Below are positions 42,604 through 51,254 of a stretch of 64,000 nucleotides of DNA, piece by piece. The stretch spans positions 1-64,000 of the forward strand of contig NZ_FZOT01000007.1 in assembly GCF_900188095.1 (NCBI RefSeq), written 5' to 3'. Source of the DNA: Noviherbaspirillum humi (lineage in GTDB: Bacteria > Pseudomonadota > Gammaproteobacteria > Burkholderiales > Burkholderiaceae_D). The stretch's first letter is position 1, and every line of letters begins with the position of its first letter. The notes under the pieces were generated by a model. The model was not told the DNA's origin. It saw nothing but the letters and a program-made list of their open reading frames with translations, and did not search any database. The translations under genes and the position numbers were made by a program.

Positions 42604-43782
42604 ATGAATTCAATGAGCGCAGTCAGCAAATTCGACAAACAGTACAATTCTCGTGCCATCGACGCCTTACGAGGCTATGCCATCCTGTTTGTCATCTGCA
42701 TGCATGTACTGGATCATGTACCGTCGCTGGTATGGCCCGCTAAGCGACTCCTTTTACTCGGCACTCACGGCGTACAGCTCTTCTTCATTGCCTCGGCCGT
42801 GACGCTGCTGATGTCGTGGAGTCGAGAGCAGGACCACCTACTAGCCCCCAGGACTAGACGCTTTCTGATAAATCGGTTCTTTCGCATTGCACCGCTTTAT
42901 TTTTCGGCTATCGTTTTTTACTGGTTCTTCGAAAATGTTCAACTTGTTAACTTCAGTACCGAGAAATTGCTTGCCACGTTGCTTTTCTATAACTCTTGGA
43001 GCCCATACTTGATCCCGACCGTAGGAGGATGGAAGACAGTACCCGGCGGTTGGAGCATCAGCGTGGAGTTTATGTTTTATTTATTATTTCCCCTGCTGGC
43101 CCAGACAGTCACGACGCTGCGACGCGCTGTACTGTTCCTTGCAATATCATATGCCGTTATGCTGGGCGCATCAATTTACGGCCAGCACCTGTATCCAGAA
43201 ATTAGTCTCGAAGCGCGCGAAAACTTCCTGTTTTACTGGCCGCCGAACCAGTTAGTAGTTTTTGCACTTGGCTTTGTGCTCTATCGTGCGATCAAATCTA
43301 GCGCGGTCTCGGCGTGGGTACAACGATCTTTACTTAATGCTAACAACGTCACGGTTCTTCTCTCGTTAGCTTTATTATTGGCCCAGTTTCACCCTGGAAA
43401 AGTCGTGCCGCTGCTCAACTTTTTGTTACCTAAACACCTGTTGTTATCACTGCTGTTCACAAGCTGGGCCCTCTTCTTAATTCTTAAGCCGTCAAACATA
43501 GCAGCTCCTAAGATAGTCGGCAGTATTGGAAAGATGAGTTTCAGCATCTATTTAATTCATTTTGCCACACTAGCAGTCGTTAGTCCGCTGCTTGCCAGAG
43601 CCTGGCCCCTCCCGACTACGGGCGTAGCATCCATTTCATATGTCTTCGTCCTGCTAGGCTTAGCGGTACTGATATCTTACCAAGTGGCACGCCACACATA
43701 CCGACTTATCGAAAAGCCGTTCATCCAATACGGGAAATCACTTTTCATTGGGGGTTCGACTTTGTTCCCAAGGACCAAGTGA
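42604..43782 (+). CDS. Acyltransferase family 3 protein
   Basis: A 392-residue membrane acyltransferase. It has DALRGYAILFVICMHVLDH, GVQLFFIASAVTLLMSW, FLINRFFRIAPLYF, GGWSISVEFMFYLLFPLL and GKMSFSIYLIHFATL. The ATG at 42604 is chosen; an upstream TTG-initiated extension of six codons has no support. It probably acylates a sugar of the repeat unit. Its sequence is distinct from the 41186 protein, so the two are unlikely to be a recent duplication. Confidence 0.87.
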   Translation: MNSMSAVSKFDKQYNSRAIDALRGYAILFVICMHVLDHVPSLVWPAKRLLLLGTHGVQLFFIASAVTLLMSWSREQDHLLAPRTRRFLINRFFRIAPLYFSAIVFYWFFENVQLVNFSTEKLLATLLFYNSWSPYLIPTVGGWKTVPGGWSISVEFMFYLLFPLLAQTVTTLRRAVLFLAISYAVMLGASIYGQHLYPEISLEARENFLFYWPPNQLVVFALGFVLYRAIKSSAVSAWVQRSLLNANNVTVLLSLALLLAQFHPGKVVPLLNFLLPKHLLLSLLFTSWALFLILKPSNIAAPKIVGSIGKMSFSIYLIHFATLAVVSPLLARAWPLPTTGVASISYVFVLLGLAVLISYQVARHTYRLIEKPFIQYGKSLFIGGSTLFPRTK

Positions 43783-44503
43783 TCGAGCAACAAGGGCATT
43801 CAGTTCAAATGCCTGTCTATAAAAATCTAGCAGAATTTGAAATCGGTGGTCCACTGGTTTTTCCAGTGTGTCGTATGGAGAGACAAAAGAGCTCGCGAAC
43901 TGGGTAGTGATGATCTATGGCAAATCGTCCGACCGTCAATAACGGCTCGATCGGTTCCATATCGCATCATTCGTGCGCAAGCCCTGATCTGGATTTGCTA
44001 ACTTCATCGCTGCATCTGCGGATTGAAACGCAACAGGCTTTGACAGGCTCTGCAGCCATCCTATGCCATCTTCCACACCTACCGGAAAAAGCTGTAAGTC
44101 CACACGTCTTGGCTAGGTACGCTTGGTTCTACTTTTCGCAGGGCCTGGATCTGCTCAGATTGATTACGACTAATGGCCTTTGGTTAGGGCTTTTGAATCA
44201 TGCCAACTCAACACACTATTAAACCGGCTCTGATGTAAAAAATGGGGCAGGTTCTGAGTGGCAGAAGAAACGACGAATCCAAACGGTGGACGGGTTAGGG
44301 CAATCGTATGCACCCACAGTGTCGCAAAAACTTACACAATAATCTACCTAAGCATTAAATCATCACAAAATCATAGTGTTATCAGCCTGGCTCGGTCATT
44401 GCTTGAATGTCTTTAAAGCGTTATTTGTTGCGTGTTTCATTAGAACTTTTACGGCTTCGTTCTTGCAAACAGTATCGTAAGGAGCGCTTCAGCGCAATTG
44501 ATC
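43783..44503. other. 721-base intergenic region with insertion-sequence debris
   Basis: A decayed IS5-family 5' end lies at 43874-43937 (listed separately). After it, one 101-codon frame (43917-44222) has no family features and is probably meaningless. A short hairpin (GGCATT and AATGCC around 43796-43814) follows the upstream gene and might be a weak terminator. The rest shows no recognisable feature. Confidence 0.4.
43874..43937 (+). pseudogene. Remnant of the 5' end of an IS5-family transposase
   Basis: The stretch aligns base by base with the start of the transposase gene of the intact element (minus strand near 47500). It includes the untranslated GGAGAGACAA, then CGCGAACTGG, and the codons for DDLWQIVRPS matching DALWEIVQPS. 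Similarity stops after about 60 bases and the frame soon hits stop codons. It is a decayed fragment of the same IS family, in the opposite orientation to the intact copy. Confidence 0.6.
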
Positions 44504-46525
44504 ATGGCTTTTGAAATTGAAGAAAATCGTGTTTCACGCCTACCATATAGGACTGACATTGACGGGCTTCGTGCCTTCGCTGTCATTTCGGTGATCCTCA
44601 TGCACATCGATAAATCACTACTTCCCGGTGGATTTGTAGGCGTAGATATCTTCTTCGTTTTATCTGGTTTTCTTATTACTGGATTAATTCTTAAAGATTT
44701 GGATTGCGGACGCTTTTCGTTCGTCCAGTTCTATTGCCGAAGGATAAAGCGGATTGCCCCGGCAGCCTTGGCTGTAATCTTAGTATGCGCAACGCTCGCA
44801 CATTTCCTCATGATGCCAGACGATGCTAGGGAAACAGCAAAGGCTGCAGTTTGGTCAGTAGCATCGCTAACTAATGTGTACTACAGCCTTTTCCGTGATA
44901 CTGGATATTTTGCACCAAGCAGTGCCGAATTACCGTTGCTTCATCTATGGTCGCTGGGGGTCGAAGAGCAGTTTTATCTGCTGTGGCCACTTTTACTTGT
45001 GGTTCTCTATCCGCATCTAAAGAAAAGTTATTTTTTACTACTTCTAAGTCTTATAGCACTCGGTTCGTTCTTTCTCGGAGAGATACTCTTTCCGGTATAT
45101 CCGTCCCTTGTTTATTTTCTCTTACCTACGCGTGCTGGGGAATTGATTGTCGGTGCCTTAGTTTATTTTGCCATTCACGGTAAAGTTGAAGCGCGATTTG
45201 GAAGCAAAGGGGCTACTCCAATAGCCATCTGCGGCGCTAGTTTATTGACGATATCAGTATTTATGCTAAACGAAGGTCAAGTTTTTCCCGGCTTACGTGC
45301 CATGGTTCCTACCCTCGGCACAGGAATGTTACTTTTCGCCGGGCACCTTGGTGAAAACCCAGTTAAGCGTATTTTATGTTTTAAACCCCTTGCAACTCTC
45401 GGACTTATCTCATATTCAGCGTATCTCTGGCATTGGCCAATCCTTGCTTTCTATCGATATGGATATGGTCAGCCGGGTGCCGTAGCAGGCACAATAATTT
45501 TTGTCCTAACGATCTTTCTAGCTTACATATGTTACTTTTATATTGAACGGCCGGCGAGAAATGTAAAGAATATTTCCTATCCGTTGGTATTCAAGTGGTA
45601 TCTCACCGCGTCTTTCTCTACATTTACTATTGCTATATTACTTGTTTATCCTGGGACTCTCATAAATAAAATATGGACGACGAATTTTGAAGTTATTTCA
45701 GCGAAGGTGTTAGCAACAGAGATTCCACCCACAGAATATGAGTACGTTTGTCTACGGAAAACATTGACAATAGTTGATGCCAGTGATGGGCGCTGTGTAA
45801 TTGGCGATTTCCGATCGGCGAGACCACCGGCGTTGCTATGGGGAGATTCAAATGCCGCACATTACGTGGGAATGGTTGGATACTTCGCCAGCCATAATAA
45901 CTTCACCGTGCGAAATCTAGCCGCTGGCACGTGTCCACCAATACTTGGAGACAAACTGCGTCAGTATGTTAGTAGAACTCGTGAACCGCATTGCTTAGCT
46001 TCTCAAGCAGTAGTCATTGAGGCTCTCAAGGCAACTGAAGTGGTAATCATTGGAGCAGCTTGGAATTTCTATGAGGAGTACGGGACTGATTTTTTGACCG
46101 ATTTTTTCGCTACTGTTCGTCAACTAACGGACGCGGGGAAAGAAGTGGTAATCATTGGGAAAATTCCCGAAATTGATGGATTTGACCGATATTGCAAGGT
46201 AAAAGCTTTACGTTATCCGCTCTTATATTGCAACGCGGTTAAAAGTTCGGTATCAAAAGAAGTTTTGAATATAAATGAGCGTTTGAAGCGATTCGCTGAG
46301 ATGAATAGGAAGGTACATTACTTTGATCCAGTGCGTTATATATGTCCCAATGCGTCGTGCTCGACGCACCTATCTGATGGCATCCAACTTTACTTTGATA
46401 GGAGTCATATATCAATACCAGGTTCTTGGAGACTGGGAGAGGTGATTTATGCTACTGAAGGAGTACCGGAGGCATTTCGTTCTGCGTATGCGCAAAAACT
46501 TCATCTTTCGCCGGTGGAACCATAA
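44504..46525 (+). CDS. OafA-type acyltransferase with SGNH domain
   Basis: A 673-residue protein. Residues 1-370 are acyltransferase-3 with about ten helices (YRTDIDGLRAFAVISVILMH, FVGVDIFFVLSGFLITGLI, FYCRRIKRIAPAALA, LWSLGVEEQFYLLWPLLL). Residues 400-673 are a periplasmic SGNH hydrolase-like domain (LLWGDSNAAHYVGM with the nucleophile Ser, and DRSHISIPG with Asp/His). Such fusions pass an acyl group across the membrane and attach it to a glycan. ATG 44504 is preferred; a TTG two codons earlier is possible. An AAGGAG further upstream is poorly spaced for either. Confidence 0.9.
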   Translation: MAFEIEENRVSRLPYRTDIDGLRAFAVISVILMHIDKSLLPGGFVGVDIFFVLSGFLITGLILKDLDCGRFSFVQFYCRRIKRIAPAALAVILVCATLAHFLMMPDDARETAKAAVWSVASLTNVYYSLFRDTGYFAPSSAELPLLHLWSLGVEEQFYLLWPLLLVVLYPHLKKSYFLLLLSLIALGSFFLGEILFPVYPSLVYFLLPTRAGELIVGALVYFAIHGKVEARFGSKGATPIAICGASLLTISVFMLNEGQVFPGLRAMVPTLGTGMLLFAGHLGENPVKRILCFKPLATLGLISYSAYLWHWPILAFYRYGYGQPGAVAGTIIFVLTIFLAYICYFYIERPARNVKNISYPLVFKWYLTASFSTFTIAILLVYPGTLINKIWTTNFEVISAKVLATEIPPTEYEYVCLRKTLTIVDASDGRCVIGDFRSARPPALLWGDSNAAHYVGMVGYFASHNNFTVRNLAAGTCPPILGDKLRQYVSRTREPHCLASQAVVIEALKATEVVIIGAAWNFYEEYGTDFLTDFFATVRQLTDAGKEVVIIGKIPEIDGFDRYCKVKALRYPLLYCNAVKSSVSKEVLNINERLKRFAEMNRKVHYFDPVRYICPNASCSTHLSDGIQLYFDRSHISIPGSWRLGEVIYATEGVPEAFRSAYAQKLHLSPVEP

Positions 46526-46650
46526 ATCAAGAAAGCTTATACTCCTGAGAGCCTGTTTGAAAGAACGCAAAAAGCGAGGTAAGCTGTCATTTTGAGGTGT
46601 GGATACCACAAGATGGATGACCATGTGGACAGAATGCTAAGATATTTAAT

Positions 46651-46666
46651 AGCGCCTAACAAAATG
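46651..46666 (+). repeat. Left terminal inverted repeat of the IS element
   Basis: AGCGCCTAACAAAATG, an exact inverse match to 47541-47556. Confidence 0.88.
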
Positions 46667-47213
46667 GGAACAAGAAGGGGTTTCGGAATGGTTGATGTAG
46701 CGTTCGCCAACAAATAATGGCGGAGCCTAAACGCATCAATGCTTCATGCATATCGGCTCGCCTCTCATACTGTATCCGCAGTCGCCTGAACTGATGTAGC
46801 CAAGCGAATGTGCGTTCGACGACCCAGCGTGTCACGCCAAGATGGCTACCGTGTTCAGTACCTCGCTTGGGCAGTTGGGGAACGATTCGGCGCTCGCGAA
46901 GCAGACAACGGTAGCGTTCGCAGTCATAGGCGCGATCGGCTTGCACACACTTCGGTTTGCGTAGAGGCCGGCCACGGCGGCCGGCAACAGCCGGCATGGT
47001 GTCCAGCAGCGGCATGAGTTGGGTGGAGTCGTGCCAGTTGGCGCCGGTGAGGATGATGTTCAGTGGCGTGCCGTTGGCATCGACGAGGAGATGGTGCTTG
47101 CTACCCGTCTTGCGCCGATCAGTCGGGTTGGGCCCTGTTTTTTTTTCCGCCATGTACGGCTCGCACCGACGAGCCGTCGGCAATGACGCGAGAGAAGTCG
47201 AGCCGGTCGGCAT
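46656..47213 (-). CDS. IS5-family transposase, second frame (catalytic C-terminal part)
   Basis: The useful part begins near the A9 run at 47138-47146: KKTGPNPTDRRKTGSKHHLLVDANG, LTGANWHDSTQL with the second Asp, and VVERTFAWLHQFRRLRIQYER with the catalytic Glu. Residues before the run are not transposase-like, so this part is probably made only by frame change with the first frame. It ends inside the left inverted repeat. Confidence 0.78.
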   Translation of the reverse strand: MPTGSTSLASLPTARRCEPYMAEKKTGPNPTDRRKTGSKHHLLVDANGTPLNIILTGANWHDSTQLMPLLDTMPAVAGRRGRPLRKPKCVQADRAYDCERYRCLLRERRIVPQLPKRGTEHGSHLGVTRWVVERTFAWLHQFRRLRIQYERRADMHEALMRLGSAIICWRTLHQPFRNPFLFPFC

Positions 47214-47490
47214 GACGCAACTTGGCTAACAAGACGGCATGCAGTTTCTCCCACACGCCCGCTTGCTGCCAATCGCGCGCTCGGCGCCAACACGTCATCT
47301 CCGAGCCGCAGCCCCTCTCCTGCGGTAGCAACTCGCAGGGCAAACCGGTCTGCAAAATGAAGATGATGCCGGTCAAAACGCGCCTGTCGCCCAGGCGCTT
47401 TCGCCCTGCTGGCGATTTGTGAGGCGACGCAGGAGGTAGCGACGGCTGAACGATTTCCCAAAGTGCATCATCAACCAGTTCGCGAGGCAT
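47119..47490 (-). CDS. IS5-family transposase, first frame (N-terminal part)
   Basis: 123 residues: PRELVDDALWEIVQPSLPP, RRVLTGIIFILQTGLPCELLPQERGCGSEMTCWRR and DFSRVIADGSSVRAVHGG. It carries the helix-turn-helix region and the first DDE aspartate (ADGSS). It runs into an unrelated ending after an A9 run at 47138-47146. The second frame continues the transposase from the same run, so a one-base slip there would join them. Confidence 0.8.
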   Translation of the reverse strand: MPRELVDDALWEIVQPSLPPASPHKSPAGRKRLGDRRVLTGIIFILQTGLPCELLPQERGCGSEMTCWRRARDWQQAGVWEKLHAVLLAKLRHADRLDFSRVIADGSSVRAVHGGKKNRAQPD

Positions 47491-47540
47491 CTTGTCTCTC
47501 CACGCAACTCACCGGAAAGACCGTTAGACCGCGGAATTCA

Positions 47541-47556
47541 CATTTTGTTAGGCGCT
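47541..47556 (-). repeat. Right terminal inverted repeat of the IS element
   Basis: Exact inverse of 46651-46666. The transposase start at 47490 lies 50 bases inside this end. Confidence 0.88.
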
Positions 47557-47578
47557 CTTAGACTGTCACACGCTAAAG

Positions 47579-47818
47579 TTAATCCGTTTGCGCCATGCAA
47601 TGTCGATAACAGCACTGGATATAGGCTGTCCCGGACGACCACCTGTTGCATTCACGCGTACGACGCCGACGAGTCATGCCAGAGTCGCAACCCATTTCTT
47701 GGGACAGCTTCTCCCCGAAAATACCGCCCTTGAGCTCAAGTGTTAGAGCAGTTAAGACCTGACGGCTATTGATTGACAGGTAGGCCAGAATAGCGAAGAG
47801 GCGCTCGCGCTTGCGCAA
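47579..47818 (-). pseudogene. Decayed IS5-family transposase fragment
   Basis: The frame reads RQVLTALTLELKGG and LSQEMGCDSGMTRRRRTREC, parallel to RRVLTGIIFILQTG and LPQERGCGSEMTCWRRARDW of the intact element. Nucleotide similarity runs on to GCATGGCGCAAACGGA. Start, inverted repeats and catalytic part are missing. It lies 23 bases outside the intact IS, so it is an older insertion of a relative. Confidence 0.6.
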
Positions 47819-47935
47819 TTACGGCCTGGTATTTCCTAAAAATCAACTTCTATGAGCGGCTTGGACAATGCTTCCTCAATAAAGAAGCACTGAAACAAAC
47901 CGCCGTCAGGAATTGACTCAGTTAAAACTTCTTAG

Positions 47936-50197
47936 TTAGTGCGTTGTGCGCGGTACCACCGCCCACTGCGGCGAGGTGGCATAATCCGGCTTTACCGTCC
48001 TTGAAGTAAATAACGTCCATGCGATTTCTGCATTCGTTACAGCATTGTCTACCGCAACTGAAAGAGCAGGTTGCATATTTGATGGAAAACCCATAGGTGA
48101 ATCTGAGAACCCATCCATCTCACCGGCGTACCATGGATTTCGCTTCGTCCCGGTATCAGTATCCCGCTGCGTTCGCCAATCTGCTTGTGCTTGACTTCCA
48201 CATACTAAGTCGAGGTATTTTATTCCTTTACTGTTTACTAAAGGGCTACCATCGATTTCTCTCATGGTGGTCTTATAAGATTGGCCAATGTCCGAGTAAA
48301 TTGGAGAGGCTTCACTATCCCGTACTACTAAAGAATAAGTTGCTCCGTCTATCCAGCAATATCCTGCGCCTACCATTCTCGTTACCGGAAATCTAGCTTT
48401 CCATTTCAGCAGGTATGTCGCTTGCTCGTACCCCAGTTCAGACATGTAGCCCGCAACCCAAGTGAAGAAATCATCCTGCCAGGGAGCAATTCCTGTATTT
48501 GGTCCCGCAGAAGTGTAATAGACCATTGGTGAGAAAGCATATTTCCCCGTACCGTCAATTATCCCTAAATTATTAGGATTCCCATCCACATATGTGGCGG
48601 TGTACCAAGCTAAATTATTTATCAGCTTGTCCAGGTAGTAACTTTTTTGCGGGTGACTGTCTGGAGTTATGTAGGCCGCTTGCGACAAAGTTCTTAATGT
48701 CCACGCTTGTCCGCGGACTTGATCCCATATCACCAACCCTCTCGAAGCGTCCCTATATCCCGGGTTACCAATAAAGATATTCCAGTCAGCCCAAAATTGC
48801 AATTCCTCAAGGTAGTAATAATCACCTGTCACTAGATATGGAACATATGCTAATGACGGTTGATGGTTTGTGTCCGGTGTATAGTTAAAAGGTGCTGTAT
48901 CACACGTACCACCGCATGGTGGGAATGCTTGGCTCTTACCAGTTTTTGGATCGATTGTATCGATTTCCCGGCCAAGCGCGGTGATGTATGGATAATCATC
49001 AATTGAAATCGGGTACCCTGTTGACTTATCTCGATAATGGATTGGCCAGCTCCCAGCAAGGTCTCCAGTTCTTGTCGTTATTTCTTTTGTAACGCGATCC
49101 ATGTTAAGAAGATATATAACAGACCATTGCGGCAATACTCCAATGTCAGGGCGCCCCCCTGTAGTCGGCATGTATGTCGTTACTACACCGGGCGCCATGG
49201 GCTCTTTATTTGTACTATTCCATTGATTTTCTAAATAACTAACGACATCTTGAGAAATCTTTAAGGATCTATCGTAGTTCGGAATGGATTTCGTTTCGAA
49301 CAAGTAATTAGGATTGTGCCTAATATGCGCTCGGGGTTCATCCTGAGTCCACGCTGTATGTCGCCATCGAGCATGGTGAAAATGAGTTAGTCCTGTTTTC
49401 TTGTATTCTAATTTTCCATTAAGGAAAATTTGCGCATCGTAAGTGAAATTTTGTGGCGCAGGTTCCCATGCCCAATTGTTTTCCACCACTGTATCAATCC
49501 GCACGTTATCTGCACTGTTATATGTTCGCACCGCATATCGAACGGTCAGATGAGGATGGGCGTTCCCATCGGCATCTTTAAGGGGTACCGGTAGAATCCA
49601 TTCGTTTGCAATTGGGCCCTTCAGCCAAGTGATGCTATTTCCGTTGGATATAGCGTCATCTAGACTTGCCGTGTATTTTTTTCCGGAAACAGTGATTTGA
49701 ATTTCTGCATGCACCTTGCTTGCAATCTGACCTACCGTCATTTCCACGTTACTGGATACCGTTTTATCTGTTCTCAGGATGGTCATACGCGTCGATTGAT
49801 TTGACGACAAGCTAGGAACTATGACGGAAAGGATTGCATGTCTTACTGAACCATTTGCGTTCGTTGCTTTTATATCCGCTTGGATAGGGACTATCGTACC
49901 ATCTTCAAATTTCCCAAATAACGAGTCTGTAGGATAGAAGTTCCCATTTATAAACGGATGCCCTAGTGTCAATGGAATATTTCTTTGTTCTGTCGCTGAA
50001 GTATTTTGTATAGCTAGGTAAGTAAGCTCTTTCTGATTACCGATATTTGCATTTCCATCGATGCCTCCAGGGGGTATTTGTGTACTTGGAGGAGCAGAAA
50101 ATGCGTTTTTATTACTCGCCTCTCCTCCACCACTACATGAGATTAGAAGACCCGCCAAGGTGATGATTGCTGATCTAATTATAAAATTGATTGTCAT
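47936..50197 (-). CDS. Lipoprotein with rift-barrel (YetA / exo-rhamnogalacturonan lyase-like) domain
   Basis: A 753-residue protein with a lipoprotein signal (LAGLLISCSGGG, lipobox Cys at about 21). The mature part starts with a linker, then IQNTSATEQRNIPLTLGHPFINGNFYP, the opening of the PcRGLX/YetA-like rift-barrel domain. A long alpha/beta part follows with GWGL-like turns (LAYVPYLVTGDYYYLEEL, WADWNIFIGNP, RGQAWTLRTL) resembling an (alpha/alpha) barrel of polysaccharide lyases. It may act on the EPS at the cell surface. The active residues cannot be identified by eye. Composition is AT-rich like the neighbouring acyltransferases. Confidence 0.7.
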   Translation of the reverse strand: MTINFIIRSAIITLAGLLISCSGGGEASNKNAFSAPPSTQIPPGGIDGNANIGNQKELTYLAIQNTSATEQRNIPLTLGHPFINGNFYPTDSLFGKFEDGTIVPIQADIKATNANGSVRHAILSVIVPSLSSNQSTRMTILRTDKTVSSNVEMTVGQIASKVHAEIQITVSGKKYTASLDDAISNGNSITWLKGPIANEWILPVPLKDADGNAHPHLTVRYAVRTYNSADNVRIDTVVENNWAWEPAPQNFTYDAQIFLNGKLEYKKTGLTHFHHARWRHTAWTQDEPRAHIRHNPNYLFETKSIPNYDRSLKISQDVVSYLENQWNSTNKEPMAPGVVTTYMPTTGGRPDIGVLPQWSVIYLLNMDRVTKEITTRTGDLAGSWPIHYRDKSTGYPISIDDYPYITALGREIDTIDPKTGKSQAFPPCGGTCDTAPFNYTPDTNHQPSLAYVPYLVTGDYYYLEELQFWADWNIFIGNPGYRDASRGLVIWDQVRGQAWTLRTLSQAAYITPDSHPQKSYYLDKLINNLAWYTATYVDGNPNNLGIIDGTGKYAFSPMVYYTSAGPNTGIAPWQDDFFTWVAGYMSELGYEQATYLLKWKARFPVTRMVGAGYCWIDGATYSLVVRDSEASPIYSDIGQSYKTTMREIDGSPLVNSKGIKYLDLVCGSQAQADWRTQRDTDTGTKRNPWYAGEMDGFSDSPMGFPSNMQPALSVAVDNAVTNAEIAWTLFTSRTVKPDYATSPQWAVVPRTTH

Positions 50198-50314
50198 TTT
50201 TCTACGTCGTACCCCATATTCGGCGCTGTAAAACTTGAGCGTGTCAACTTTAAGACAAATAACCGTTTATTATCGGTCATATTACCTTGAAACTAGTGAA
50301 TTTGAGAATCCATG

Positions 50315-50343
50315 AAAAAAGCCCGGTTTAACTCCGGGCTTTT
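50315..50343 (-). terminator. Hairpin terminator after the PEP-CTERM gene
   Basis: AAAGCCCGG with TTTAACT loop and CCGGGCTTTT gives an 8-bp stem. On the minus strand it is followed by a run of six T residues (plus-strand A at 50315-50320). It lies 62 bases after the PEP-CTERM stop and before the YetA-like gene start. It can work on both strands. Confidence 0.85.
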
Positions 50344-50404
50344 CCTGTAATTCAAAATCTTTTAACTTGCTAAAGGTTATTGATCTATAACCGCTTTTTT
50401 ATTC

Positions 50405-51088
50405 CTATAGCGATTTGGATTTGTGTTTTTTTCTAGTGCGTCCCAGAGCTAGAACCCCGATACCAAGTAATCCAAGGGTCGTCGGTTCTGGAACACCAAC
50501 GAACGCATCGAAACTGCTCGTGCCACCTGCACCGTGCGTTAACGTTGCAACGATAGTCAGCGAGAAGGGATTAGTCAAATCGCCCTTTAAAAAATCCGTG
50601 TTTGAAAATGCTCCAGTTCCATACTGCGCGTGCAACAGCTGAGTACCTGTGCCGAAGGCGGCGTTGCTCGCGTCCGCATACACGTCATACGTGAGGCTGC
50701 TACCATTTGCATTGTTGATGGTGCCACCAATCTGCGACAGCAGATACAACACATTATCGATGCTCAGGAATCCCGTTTCGGTGAACTCCAACTTCAGCGT
50801 ACCCGCCTTCCCAGAGGTGCCGCTCAAGGAATTTAGATCCAGATATGGATTGTATTCGTCACCTTGATAAGGCTTCGTCACGCCAGTTGTCACCGACAGC
50901 GAGAAGTCGCCAACACTTCCCATATAACCGACCACGCCGCTCTCTTCGGTTGCGTCGTTTGCAGCATTATCGACGACAGTTTTCGTAACCGCGCCACTCG
51001 TCAAGCGAAGGGTCGGCGTTGCGAATGAAGGAGCAGCTGCAGTAGTCATTACGCCCGCGGCAAGGAGAACTGTGAGAAGTTTTTTCAT
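50405..51088 (-). CDS. PEP-CTERM sorting domain-containing protein
   Basis: A 227-residue secreted protein. There is a Sec signal peptide (MKKLLTVLLAAGVMTTAAAPSF, cleavage near Ala23). The mature region is rich in Thr/Ser/Gly/Asn with no recognised fold. The C-terminal sorting signal is Val-Pro-Glu-Pro at 199-202, a hydrophobic helix LGLLGIGVLALG and a basic tail RTRKKHK. It is the obvious substrate of exosortase A, which would cut near the PEP motif. In Zoogloea-type bacteria PEP-CTERM proteins are needed for flocs. It has its own sigma-54 promoter and its own terminator, so it is a single-gene transcript under PrsR control (inference). Confidence 0.93.
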   Translation of the reverse strand: MKKLLTVLLAAGVMTTAAAPSFATPTLRLTSGAVTKTVVDNAANDATEESGVVGYMGSVGDFSLSVTTGVTKPYQGDEYNPYLDLNSLSGTSGKAGTLKLEFTETGFLSIDNVLYLLSQIGGTINNANGSSLTYDVYADASNAAFGTGTQLLHAQYGTGAFSNTDFLKGDLTNPFSLTIVATLTHGAGGTSSFDAFVGVPEPTTLGLLGIGVLALGRTRKKHKSKSL

Positions 51089-51140
51089 TTTGGATTCCTT
51101 ATTTTGTTGGAATTACTTTCCTTCTTGACCCACCCTTATA

Positions 51141-51156
51141 AGCAACACCCATGCCA
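51141..51156 (-). promoter_or_regulatory. Sigma-54 (-24/-12) promoter of the PEP-CTERM gene
   Basis: Minus strand TGGCAT-N5-TTGCT, one mismatch from the consensus TGGCAC-N5-TTGCW with exact spacing. The -12 end is 53 bases from the ATG, leaving about 40 bases of leader. It matches the GAFTGA-bearing PrsR at 4.9-6.2 kb, the expected activator. Confidence 0.8.
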
Positions 51157-51254
51157 GAAATATAAGCCTTTGAATTTATTACCTTTTATGTTTGAACATG
51201 CACAATTAGGCGATTCTACCAAGCTTTGTGTAAAATTTTCTGACACTCTAATTT

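Larger units (their letters stand above)
46651..47556 (-). mobile_element. IS5-family (IS427-like) insertion sequence, 906 bp
   Basis: Perfect 16-bp terminal inverted repeats (AGCGCCTAACAAAATG at 46651-46666 and its complement at 47541-47556) enclose a transposase split over two frames. The second frame's stop lies inside the left repeat. No clear target-site duplication is visible. It sits between oafA and the YetA-like gene and may be intact. Confidence 0.88.

Noticed and set aside
43917-44222. 101-codon frame in the 44-kb spacer
   Set aside because: It overlaps the IS remnant in another frame, and its composition does not resemble a protein family.
46526-46650. Possible further IS end after the oafA-like gene
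   Set aside because: The sequence has an IS-like look but no match to the neighbouring IS ends and no repeat that could be paired.
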